Shown here one piece after another: positions 18,606-26,640 of a stretch of DNA of 64,000 nucleotides. The position numbers and the translations under genes are program-made. Under the pieces are notes generated by a model. It ran no database searches. It was not told where the DNA came from and saw only the letters and a program-made list of their open reading frames with translations. Each line of letters begins with the position of its first letter. Within the stretch, counting starts at the first letter, position 1. Where the stretch lies: assembly GCF_003286125.1 (NCBI RefSeq), contig NZ_QMED01000002.1, positions 1-64,000 of the forward strand. The letters are read 5' to 3'. The DNA is from Algibacillus agarilyticus (lineage in GTDB: Bacteria; Pseudomonadota; Gammaproteobacteria; Enterobacterales; Alteromonadaceae).

Positions 18606-20438
18606 ATGGAGCAAAACCGCCAGTCACAATTAAAGCTTCTCGTTGCTAAAGGCAAAGAACAAGGTTACTTAACCTACGCCGAAGTAAACGACCATCTTCC
18701 TCAAGAGATTGTTGATTCTGACCAAATTGAAGACATCATTGGCATGATCAACGACATGGGTATTCAGGTCTTTGAAACAGCGCCTGATGCTGATGCCTTG
18801 TTAATGGCAGAAGAAACTAATACTACAGATGAAGACGCAGCAGAAGCAGCTGCCGCTGCATTAGCGACTGTAGAAAGTGAAATTGGACGCACGACTGATC
18901 CTGTGCGCATGTATATGCGTGAGATGGGAACCGTTGAACTATTGACCCGCGAAGGCGAAATAGAAATAGCGAAACGCATAGAAGATGGTATTAACCAAGT
19001 ACAATCTTCAGTTGCTGAATATCCAGATTCAATGTCTCATTTACTCGGTGAATGGGATCGCTTTGAAGCAGAAGAAATTCGCTTATCTGATATTGTTAAT
19101 GGTTTCATTGATCCAAATGAAACTGAAGCTGTTGCTCCTGCCGCAACTCACGTTGGTTCAGAACTATCAGATGAAGATCTTGATGATGAAGATGATGACG
19201 ACGATGAGGAAGAAGAAGAAGACACCGGCATAGACCCTGAGTTCGCACGTGAAAAATTTAGCGAATTAAGAACAGCATACGAAAAAGTATGTGCCGATAT
19301 TGAAAAGTCAGGACGTGCATCACCGCCAGCACAAGCCTCTATTGCCGCTTTAGGCGAACTCTTTAAAGAGTTTCGCTTAATTCCGAAGCAATTTGATTTG
19401 CTTGTTAATAAAATGCGCAGCATGATGGAGCGAGTTCGAACTCAAGAACGTTTAATTCTTAAGTTTACTGTTGAATATGCAAAAATGCCAAAACTTGAGT
19501 TTATGCGCGCTTTTGCAGGCGATGAATCATCAAATGCTTGGTTATTAACCGCGATTGATTCAGGTAAAGCCTATTCTGCAAGCTTAGCTCAGCAACAACA
19601 TGATATAGAACGTTGTTTACAAAAATTAAAAGCCGTTGAAGAAGAAACACAGTTAAATATTCATGCGATTAAAGATATCAATCGTCGTATGTCTATTGGT
19701 GAAGCCAAAGCGCGTAGAGCGAAAAAAGAAATGGTAGAAGCCAACTTGCGTTTAGTTATTTCAATTGCCAAAAAATATACCAACCGTGGTTTACAATTCT
19801 TGGATTTAATCCAAGAAGGTAATATCGGCTTAATGAAAGCAGTTGATAAATTTGAATACCGTCGTGGTTACAAATTCTCAACTTATGCGACTTGGTGGAT
19901 CCGTCAAGCAATTACGCGTTCAATTGCTGACCAAGCAAGAACGATACGTATTCCGGTACATATGATTGAAACGATTAATAAACTTAATCGTATTTCACGT
20001 CAAATGTTGCAAGAAATGGGTCGCGAGCCAACGCCTGAAGAATTAGCAGAGCAAATGCTAATGCCAGAAGACAAAATACGTAAAGTATTAAAGATTGCCA
20101 AAGAACCTATTTCGATGGAAACACCGATAGGCGATGATGAAGATTCACATCTTGGTGATTTTATTGAAGATTCAACCATTGATTCACCTGTTGACTCTGC
20201 AACGTCTGAAAGCTTACAAAATGCAACACGCGATGTTTTATCGGGTTTAACCGCGAGAGAATCGAAAGTGCTACGTATGCGATTTGGTATTGATATGAAT
20301 ACCGATCACACGTTAGAAGAAGTGGGTAAGCAATTTGATGTAACACGCGAACGTATTCGTCAAATTGAAGCGAAAGCATTACGTAAGTTAAGACACCCTT
20401 CTCGCTCTGAACAGCTTAAAAGCTTTTTAGACGAGTAA
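18606..20438 (+). CDS. rpoD: RNA polymerase primary sigma factor (sigma-70)
   Basis: Directs RNA polymerase to housekeeping promoters. The ATG at 18606 ([18 protein letters not shown] ribosome site) gives 610 residues (E. coli 613). An in-frame ATG 12 bp earlier adds 4 residues and lacks that site. Region 1.1 is followed by [14 protein letters not shown] (1.2), an acidic insert of Asp/Glu repeats near 195-210, the nearly invariant regions 2-3 ([33 protein letters not shown]) and region 4 with TREAKV-like and [20 protein letters not shown]. Confidence 0.98.
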   Translation: MEQNRQSQLKLLVAKGKEQGYLTYAEVNDHLPQEIVDSDQIEDIIGMINDMGIQVFETAPDADALLMAEETNTTDEDAAEAAAAALATVESEIGRTTDPVRMYMREMGTVELLTREGEIEIAKRIEDGINQVQSSVAEYPDSMSHLLGEWDRFEAEEIRLSDIVNGFIDPNETEAVAPAATHVGSELSDEDLDDEDDDDDEEEEEDTGIDPEFAREKFSELRTAYEKVCADIEKSGRASPPAQASIAALGELFKEFRLIPKQFDLLVNKMRSMMERVRTQERLILKFTVEYAKMPKLEFMRAFAGDESSNAWLLTAIDSGKAYSASLAQQQHDIERCLQKLKAVEEETQLNIHAIKDINRRMSIGEAKARRAKKEMVEANLRLVISIAKKYTNRGLQFLDLIQEGNIGLMKAVDKFEYRRGYKFSTYATWWIRQAITRSIADQARTIRIPVHMIETINKLNRISRQMLQEMGREPTPEELAEQMLMPEDKIRKVLKIAKEPISMETPIGDDEDSHLGDFIEDSTIDSPVDSATSESLQNATRDVLSGLTARESKVLRMRFGIDMNTDHTLEEVGKQFDVTRERIRQIEAKALRKLRHPSRSEQLKSFLDE

Positions 20439-20463
20439 GATTCGCTTCGCACTAACGCTTATA

Positions 20464-20489
20464 AACGCGACTTAAAGTCGCGTTTTTTG
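20464..20489 (+). terminator. Terminator between convergent rpoD and the DUF1244 gene
   Basis: AACGCGACT/AGTCGCGTT stem with a short AT loop and a T run. The mirrored A-rich side may let it serve both convergent genes. Confidence 0.85.
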
Positions 20490-20502
20490 TTTCTTGGTTT
20501 TG

Positions 20503-20799
20503 TTATTTTTTCTTAGCAGCCTGAATAGCTTCAAACTGAGCTAATTGCTCTGGTGTAGCAGGTAATTGGTGTTTTTCTTTCCATTCAGCGTAAGGCATTC
20601 CATAAACAAGCTCTCTTGCCGAATCTGAATCGGCTTCAAGATTTAATTTTTCAGCTTCTGCGACATACCATTTAGATAAACAATTACGGCAAAAACCCGC
20701 TAAATTCATGAGTTCGATATTTTGCACATCTTTTCGGCTGTCTAAATGTTTAAGTAAACGACGAAATACAGCGGCTTCAATTTGATCATTTTGTTGCAT
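20503..20799 (-). CDS. DUF1244 domain-containing protein
   Basis: 98 residues from the ATG at 20799, which has an AAGTGAG ribosome-site-like sequence; a GTG 12 bp upstream is in frame but lies within that site. The family pattern is clear: FRRLL.HL..R.DVQNIELMNLAGFCRNCLSKWY, then YGMPY..WK..HQ. The two Cys (FCRNC) could bind a metal. Small cytosolic protein of unknown function, common in marine proteobacteria. It sits alone, convergent with rpoD. Confidence 0.85.
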   Translation of the reverse strand: MQQNDQIEAAVFRRLLKHLDSRKDVQNIELMNLAGFCRNCLSKWYVAEAEKLNLEADSDSARELVYGMPYAEWKEKHQLPATPEQLAQFEAIQAAKKK

Positions 20800-20979
20800 A
20801 GTTATTCTCACTTAAGGTAGATCAAGGTTTCGATTATCAAGACAGATTATACTTATGCTCGGATGACTGCAAGTGATAGCCCCTATAAGAGCAAAAGCAG
20901 AAATAACAAGATAACCATCCTCAAATTAACGTTACGATAGTATTTAGTGATTAAAATGCTTAAAATACACAATCTGATT

Positions 20980-21132
20980 AAGCTTGTGCCAGGTAAGGTA
21001 TAAAGCTTGATCCTCATAACTCCGAGCTTCTTAACCTAAGGTGTTTAACTAAGGTTACTTAGCCGAGAGCAAACAAGCTCTCCAAGGTTTAAATAGAAAT
21101 GTTTGAGCCTCCCGAATTTGGAAAGGTGTTAC
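20980..21132 (+). ncRNA. Candidate molybdenum-cofactor (Moco) riboswitch leader of moaA
   Basis: The 5' region of moaA is rich in foldable segments: AAGCTT...AAGCTT near 20990-21010; the stem pair TAACCTAAG/CTAAGGTTA at about 21031-21056; GAGAGC/GCTCTC at about 21065-21082; and GCCTCCCG...GGAAAGG just before the ATG. Moco-sensing RNAs are well known upstream of moaA operons in gammaproteobacteria. The last segment resembles their conserved 3' part and would place regulation at the ribosome site. No covariance-model search was possible. Confidence 0.5.
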
Positions 21133-21135
21133 TAC

Positions 21136-22110
21136 ATGCTCATAGATAATTTTAAACGAGAATTTCGTTATCTAAGATTATCCATCACTGATGTTTGCAA
21201 TTTTCGATGTGATTATTGTTTACCTGATGGATATGAATGCGATACCGAAAGAAAATTTTTATCCCCTGACGAAATACGCCGCTTAGTCACAGGGTTTGCC
21301 CAAACAGGCATCAGTAAAATACGCCTTACCGGTGGCGAGCCCGCCCTGCGTAAAGACTTAACGGAGATCATTGAAATTTGTAAAAATGTCAAAGGCATTG
21401 ATACGGTAGCCTTAACAACCAATGGTTTTAACTTAAGCAAAAAAATAACAGAATGGAAAAATGCAGGCTTAGATGCATTAAATGTTTCAATTGATAGTTT
21501 ACGGCCTGATGTATTTAAACAAATTACCGGCTTTGATAAATTAAATGAAATTTTAGCGGGCTTAGAAATAGCACAATCTTTAAATTTTAATGCGGTGAAA
21601 GTGAATGCCGTATTGCTCAATGGCTTTAACCATAGACAGTTAGATGAATTTAAGCATTGGATAAAAGATAAAGAAATGACCTTGCGCTTTATCGAGCTGA
21701 TGCAAACGGGTGATAACTTAGACTACTTCAATAAACACCATATAAGCGGAGCTGACATAAAAAAAACACTTATTGATGACGGTTGGGTAGAAAAAATCAA
21801 GCATAAAAATGCAGGGCCAGCTCAAGAGTTTAGTCACTCAGATTATCAAGGTAATATAGGTTTAATAATGCCATATAGCCCCGATTTTTGCCACACCTGC
21901 AACCGATTACGCATTAGCGCTTTAGGTAATTTACATTTATGTTTGTTTGCCGAGCAAGGCTACAGTATTCGAGAATGGTTGCAAACAGATCAACAGCTAC
22001 CTGATTTAGTGACTCAACTACACCGTTTATTAAATACAAAAGCCGCTACACATGACTTACATAACTTAAATACGGGAGCAACTAAACATTTAGCGATGTT
22101 AGGTGGTTAG
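21136..22110 (+). CDS. moaA: GTP 3',8-cyclase MoaA (molybdenum cofactor synthesis)
   Basis: Radical-SAM enzyme that cyclises GTP in the first step of molybdopterin synthesis. The ATG at 21136 (GGAAAGG upstream) gives 324 residues. A TTG 33 bp earlier is open but would lie inside the leader structure. The radical-SAM cluster is Cys21, Cys25, Cys28 (CNFRCDYC). The C-terminal second cluster is FCHTC plus LHLC. The chain ends in the Gly-Gly required for catalysis. The other moa genes are not adjacent. Confidence 0.95.
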   Translation: MLIDNFKREFRYLRLSITDVCNFRCDYCLPDGYECDTERKFLSPDEIRRLVTGFAQTGISKIRLTGGEPALRKDLTEIIEICKNVKGIDTVALTTNGFNLSKKITEWKNAGLDALNVSIDSLRPDVFKQITGFDKLNEILAGLEIAQSLNFNAVKVNAVLLNGFNHRQLDEFKHWIKDKEMTLRFIELMQTGDNLDYFNKHHISGADIKKTLIDDGWVEKIKHKNAGPAQEFSHSDYQGNIGLIMPYSPDFCHTCNRLRISALGNLHLCLFAEQGYSIREWLQTDQQLPDLVTQLHRLLNTKAATHDLHNLNTGATKHLAMLGG

Positions 22111-22166
22111 ATAAGCCGCATTACAAAGTTCTATTCATGTTAATAACGGCAGAATAGCAGGACAAA

Positions 22167-22295
22167 TATAGTCAAAGCGATCGGGTTTTAGGGGAAGCCG
22201 TCAAGCTTCGAGACGCCATGAGCATATGCTCTACTATGTGATTGGGGCGAGTAAGCGCTGACAATGAATCATAAAACCTGAGCGAGAAGACTATA
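22167..22295 (+). repeat. Family B interspersed repeat, short copy 1 (129 bp)
   Basis: Ends TATAGTCAAAGCGATCGGG at the left; at the right the complement of TATAGTCTTCTCGCTCAGG, an imperfect terminal inverted repeat that continues with TTTTA. Nearly identical to 52299-52427, and an internally shortened version of 25346-25617. It lies between moaA and the REC-HPt gene, 18 bp past the stop of the latter. Confidence 0.85.
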
Positions 22296-22313
22296 CATAA
22301 CCTGCTATTCTCT

Positions 22314-23396
22314 TTAGAATAAGCCGTAGCGCCTGTATTCAGATTCAAAAGCCAACATCGCGGTATCAATATCAGTTTGATTAACATCATCAGCAGCTTG
22401 CTCAATCGCTCCAGCTAATTCACTCAGCTTATCAAAACCAAAATTACCACTTGACCCTTTAATCGCATGTGCAACCTTACCAATGAGACGAAAATCTTTC
22501 ATTTGATACGCTTTTTGTAAGCGATCAATATCGGCAGGTAAGTGGCTGATATATTGGCGTTTGAGCGATAAATACTCTTCACTCGATAAATTAACTTGTC
22601 CAACCGCTTCTGCCGAATCATTATTCACATGTTGATTAACGACATCAACTAACGCTTGAACATTAATGGGTTTGGCAACATGAGCATTAAAACCAAGTGA
22701 CAAGTAATGTTGAATATCTCGGTTGCTGGCATTTGAACTCAATGCAATCACCGGACAAGATAAGCCCGTTTGCTGTAATAACTCCAATGCCTTAATGCCA
22801 CTAAAAACCGGCATTTGTATGTCCATTAAAATCAATTCAAAATCTTTAGAAATCGCTAATTCAACCGCTTCTTCACCATTTTTAGCGATCACAACACTTA
22901 GCCCCATTTTTTGCAGTAAACGAGAAATTAATTGTCGGTTGTCAAAATGATCTTCAGCCACTAAAACTTGGCCCGAAAGTTTCTTAATCGCAGAAGGCAA
23001 TAAAGAAGCATTATTGCAAAGGTTAGGTTCTTTTGTTAATTGCGCTAACATGGCAGCTAAATGAGTGATGCGGCAAAGCGCAAAAGATTGCGCTTTTAAT
23101 ACAAAAGGAAATAAAACAATTTCGTGACCTTGCACATCAACATATCTCACTTCACTGCCACTGTTTACCGCTTGTAAACCAAGCACATTAATTTTATTGG
23201 CCAAAATAGTCGGTAAGACGTGCTCTAAATTATCTCGAGTTGAAAATTGTAACTCGCTAGCAAAAATACCATTAGCATAATGTAAATAACCTTTTTGCTT
23301 ATCAAATTCAATAATAATTAAAGCATCTGATGATGTTTGCCAATGTGTTTGATAACACGCAAGCAATACATCGGTGGTTGGACTAAGCGTGGTCAT
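22314..23396 (-). CDS. Response-regulator receiver plus HPt phosphotransfer protein
   Basis: 360 residues. Residues 1-120 form a PAS-like sensory region (DALIIIEFDKQKGYLHYANG), recognised only loosely. The receiver domain at about 142-257 has acidic Glu148/Asp149, phosphoacceptor Asp192 (LILMDIQMP) and Lys242 (AKPIN). The HPt domain at about 275-350 has His310 in HAIKGSSGNFG. There is no histidine kinase core and no DNA-binding output, so it should act as a relay between a kinase encoded elsewhere and another partner. Transcribed alone; no cognate kinase is adjacent. Confidence 0.85.
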   Translation of the reverse strand: MTTLSPTTDVLLACYQTHWQTSSDALIIIEFDKQKGYLHYANGIFASELQFSTRDNLEHVLPTILANKINVLGLQAVNSGSEVRYVDVQGHEIVLFPFVLKAQSFALCRITHLAAMLAQLTKEPNLCNNASLLPSAIKKLSGQVLVAEDHFDNRQLISRLLQKMGLSVVIAKNGEEAVELAISKDFELILMDIQMPVFSGIKALELLQQTGLSCPVIALSSNASNRDIQHYLSLGFNAHVAKPINVQALVDVVNQHVNNDSAEAVGQVNLSSEEYLSLKRQYISHLPADIDRLQKAYQMKDFRLIGKVAHAIKGSSGNFGFDKLSELAGAIEQAADDVNQTDIDTAMLAFESEYRRYGLF

Positions 23397-23415
23397 TACA
23401 TTATTTCCCTAAACT

Positions 23416-25236
23416 TTAATGATTAAGTGATCCAGAAGTCGTTAATTTTTGCTGCTGAGCGATCCAGTTACGTATCTTTTTATTAAGTATAGGCATAGGT
23501 AACGCACCTGACGATAATATTTGAGCATGAAACCGTTTTAAATTAAAGCGATCACCAAGTATAGTTTTAGCTTCTGCCCTCAATTGCCTAAATACACGTT
23601 CCCCCACCTTATAAGCAAGTGCTTGACCCGGTATCGCTAAATAACGCTCAACTTCAGCAATGATATCAGATTCGGCTAACGATGAATTCGCCTTCATATA
23701 ATTAATCGCTCGTTTTCGAGTCCAACCAAATGCATGCATCCCAGTATCGACAACTAAGCGCATCGCACGCAGCTGCTCATCTGATAAACGCCCATACCAC
23801 ATATAAGGATCCGTAAATAAACCCAATTCATGACCCAAGCTTTCTGCATATAAGGCCCAACCCTCTACAAAAACAGTCGAATACGAAAAACGTCTAAAGC
23901 TGGGGACATTTTGCAACTCTTGCTGAATTGATATCTGAAAATGATGACCCGGTGCTGCTTCATGCAAACTTAATGTTTCAAGTAAATATTTAGGCTGTGC
24001 TTTTAGATTGAAGGTGTTCACGTAAAAAATACCGGGTCTTGAGCCATCTAGCGAAGGTGGATTATAGCTAGCGCCCGCAGCTGACTGAGCCCGAAAAGCT
24101 TCCACGGGTTTGATAATGTATTCAGCCGTAGGAAATAGATCAAATAATTCAGGGATTTTCTGATTAATTTTATACCTAATATTATTGTAAGCCGTAATAA
24201 CCTCTTGTTCATTATTAAAATAAAATTGCTTATCTTGTTTTAAAAATCGAAAAAAGTGCGCTAGATCGCCTGAAAAACCCACCGATTTTTTAACTTTTCT
24301 CATTTCAGACAAAATTCTAGCCACTTCTTGTTTGCCAAATTCATGTAACTCATGCGGTGTACTGTTAAATGAGATATTTTCTTTTATTTTAAATTGATAC
24401 CAAGCCTGACCATTAGGTAATGCAGAATACCCAATCGTTTTACGCGCATGAGGTAAGTATTCAACTTGTAGAAATTGGTAAAAACGCCGAAAGCTTGGCA
24501 CAAGCGTATCTCGAATTAAGCGACGATACTCTTGAGTAATGGTTATTTTTTGTAAAGAGGTAAAAGCAGGCGGTATATTTTTAACGGGTTGCCAAAATAA
24601 ACTATCTTCTACTTTCTCGACAATATGCGTTTTAAATTGAGGTAATAGTTTTTCAACCAAAACTTGGGGGAGCGTAATACCGTTCTTAATGCCTTTTCTC
24701 ATCTGCTCTATCACACTATCCATGTAACGCACATAACCTTTACTGCGTGTTACAAAGTGATGATAGTCCTTATGGGTTGTAAAAGGTTGTGAGCCATCAC
24801 CAGAACCTAAAGCAGAAAAATCATTATGCGTGCCATACATTTGATTAATCGCAAGGTGATGATTAGGAAATTGTGAGCGTTCTATCGCCAGCTTTCGTAG
24901 ATAAATAAAATGCTCGAGTGTTAGCGATTCCTCTAGAGACAATTCTTCGACTGTAATTTGCTCTGCTAATGCTAAAAAGGTTTTTTCTTGGTTGAGGCGT
25001 TTTTCTATATTGGTATCCGTTAACGGGGGAATAAATTTATCATTGTAATGATTCACTTCTGAGCTCGTTGCAGCCAAGGGCTCCCAATGTAAATTAGCTT
25101 GGTAATAATTTTTTGTGAGTATATCGAGTTGACGTGCGCTTTTATTTTTATCCGCACTCGCTTGTGCAGCTGTAATACAAAAATAAAAAGAACTGAATAG
25201 GCAAAATATTAGAACGTTTCTTAAACCAACAACCAC
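23416..25236 (-). CDS. DUF885 family secreted metallopeptidase-like protein
   Basis: 606 residues, GTG start at 25236. A signal peptide (about 1-27, hydrophobic LIFCLFSSFYFCITAAQA) sends it to the periplasm. The DUF885 signature LSLHEAAPGHHFQ at 423-433 resembles the zinc-binding HExxH environment of M32-like peptidases. A second conserved block, FVEGWALYAE, follows near 456-465, and PGQALAYKVG comes later. Peptidase activity is inferred from the motif. Family members are often annotated as lipoproteins, but I see no lipobox Cys at a convincing position. Confidence 0.82.
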   Translation of the reverse strand: MVVGLRNVLIFCLFSSFYFCITAAQASADKNKSARQLDILTKNYYQANLHWEPLAATSSEVNHYNDKFIPPLTDTNIEKRLNQEKTFLALAEQITVEELSLEESLTLEHFIYLRKLAIERSQFPNHHLAINQMYGTHNDFSALGSGDGSQPFTTHKDYHHFVTRSKGYVRYMDSVIEQMRKGIKNGITLPQVLVEKLLPQFKTHIVEKVEDSLFWQPVKNIPPAFTSLQKITITQEYRRLIRDTLVPSFRRFYQFLQVEYLPHARKTIGYSALPNGQAWYQFKIKENISFNSTPHELHEFGKQEVARILSEMRKVKKSVGFSGDLAHFFRFLKQDKQFYFNNEQEVITAYNNIRYKINQKIPELFDLFPTAEYIIKPVEAFRAQSAAGASYNPPSLDGSRPGIFYVNTFNLKAQPKYLLETLSLHEAAPGHHFQISIQQELQNVPSFRRFSYSTVFVEGWALYAESLGHELGLFTDPYMWYGRLSDEQLRAMRLVVDTGMHAFGWTRKRAINYMKANSSLAESDIIAEVERYLAIPGQALAYKVGERVFRQLRAEAKTILGDRFNLKRFHAQILSSGALPMPILNKKIRNWIAQQQKLTTSGSLNH

Positions 25237-25345
25237 GATCGAACCTAGCTAATTTAACGTTATTCAACGTTAGACTATTTTGCATAAAATAAATAGTAGA
25301 AACAAAAAATAGGCACAAACGCAGAGAGGGTCTATTTACATTATT

Positions 25346-25617
25346 TATAGTCAAAGCGATCGGGTTTTATGGGCAGGTTTCTCGTTCCAGACGAAACCTA
25401 AGTACTTACATCCATGTCAGCAAAGCAGTCAAAGCTACCGCGTCCTGCTCTCGCCCCTTACCTGCATCCATGCAGGCAAGCTTCGAGACCCCATGAGCAT
25501 ATACTCTACTATGTGATTGGAGCCGCCTAAATGGATTTAGGTGTTAGAACGACGCAGGAGCCAAAGTCGAGAGTAAGCGCTGACAATGAACCCTAAAACC
25601 TGAGCGAGAAGACTATA
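25346..25617 (+). repeat. Family B interspersed repeat, long copy (272 bp)
   Basis: Same ends as the 129-bp copies at 22167 and 52299 but with two extra internal blocks (about 25370-25470 and 25530-25570). It is probably closer to the ancestral form, the short copies being internal deletions. It occupies most of the gap between the DUF885 gene and yjaG. The rest of this 444-bp gap shows nothing. Confidence 0.82.
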
Positions 25618-25680
25618 GATTGAACACGATAAAACAGGCTGACTATCCCCAGATGGCTTGGGCGCACATAAAATTAAAAT

Positions 25681-26274
25681 TTATAATTCAATCTCAATAC
25701 CCAGATTTGAAACCCCTTCAGCTAATGCAAAAGTCTGTAGTGTTCTACATATACTGCTATCAAATTTAGTTATTTTTTCAACTTCATCCAAAAATTCATT
25801 CTGTGTTTCAATTTCCCACTGCATATGAGGGTGCTCTAATGCGGCTTTACTATGTTCAACTTCGCCATTCATAATTAACAAACGTTCTACCGTTCCTTGC
25901 GAAAGTAATGAAGGATAAGTTACTTCTTTGTTCGCCTCGTCAGCGGGAGTATCCATAATCGCCAATGTCGCAATAATCGCCATACCGGCGTCAACAGCAG
26001 CATAAAGGCCGATGCTATCGGATTCACTCGCAACGGGTATTTGCTCTTCAATTTTCTCTTGACGCAACTCTAAATTAATTTTGGTTTTAGCGTCGTAGAC
26101 TTGTTGCCAAATAACATCCAACGCTTTACGTAATATACTGGCATCGCCTTCTTCGGTGAGTTCAGCATATAAATTATAATTAGGTAACATACGCTCTAAT
26201 AACATAGCGTTAAAGGCCGTTAATTGGCGACGATTTAAATCTCGGATGCGGGCAAAAGTAGATGGTTTAGACAT
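25681..26274 (-). CDS. yjaG: YjaG family protein (DUF416)
   Basis: 197 residues (E. coli YjaG 196), aligned along its length: an N-terminal NRRQL.AF...L.ERMLPNY segment, acidic GDASILRKALD, and a central Ala-rich YAAVDAGMAI helix. Soluble and helical, function unknown. It lies 9 bp downstream of the DUF2007 gene and so is probably in the operon with it and the coiled-coil gene. Confidence 0.85.
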   Translation of the reverse strand: MSKPSTFARIRDLNRRQLTAFNAMLLERMLPNYNLYAELTEEGDASILRKALDVIWQQVYDAKTKINLELRQEKIEEQIPVASESDSIGLYAAVDAGMAIIATLAIMDTPADEANKEVTYPSLLSQGTVERLLIMNGEVEHSKAALEHPHMQWEIETQNEFLDEVEKITKFDSSICRTLQTFALAEGVSNLGIEIEL

Positions 26275-26283
26275 AAAAAAATT

Positions 26284-26640
26284 CTATAGAGTAGTGTGTA
26301 AGGGATCATGACCGCAGTGCCAGCAAAGGTCAAATGTAGTTGCATTATTTTCGCCACATTGGTGGCAAAACCAATCAAGTGGGTTGTTCTTAAGTGCCTG
26401 TTCGTAATGCTTAAGTACCGTTTCAGTCACTTCTTTATCTTCAACTTTAACCATTAACTTAATATAACAAGCATCAATGGGAATTTCACCTACCGCCCCC
26501 ATCAGTGCTTCTCCGTGTAATTTAGCATCAATACCTTGAGTGGCTAATAATCCCTTGATGCAATGTGCTTGTAGTGTATTTTCAGCCAAATAAGCCTCGA
26601 CCCATTCAAGAGGTGAGCTGTTGTAATTGTCGTTGGGCAT
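26284..26640 (-). CDS. DUF2007 signal-transducing-like protein with C-terminal zinc ribbon
   Basis: 118 residues. The N-terminal part (about 10-75) has the PII-like DUF2007 pattern: a surface that scans LAENTLQAHCIKGLLATQGIDAKL, then a short strand. The C-terminus has CHQCGEN...CWHCGHD, two CxxC pairs that should hold one zinc ion. It overlaps the 3' end of the coiled-coil gene by 35 bp (ATG at 26640, upstream stop at 26606), so translation is probably coupled. Function unknown. Confidence 0.72.
   Translation of the reverse strand: MPNDNYNSSPLEWVEAYLAENTLQAHCIKGLLATQGIDAKLHGEALMGAVGEIPIDACYIKLMVKVEDKEVTETVLKHYEQALKNNPLDWFCHQCGENNATTFDLCWHCGHDPLHTTL

Noticed and set aside
19148-19423. 91-residue antisense frame rich in Ser
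   Set aside because: It is the shadow of the acidic Asp/Glu insert of rpoD.
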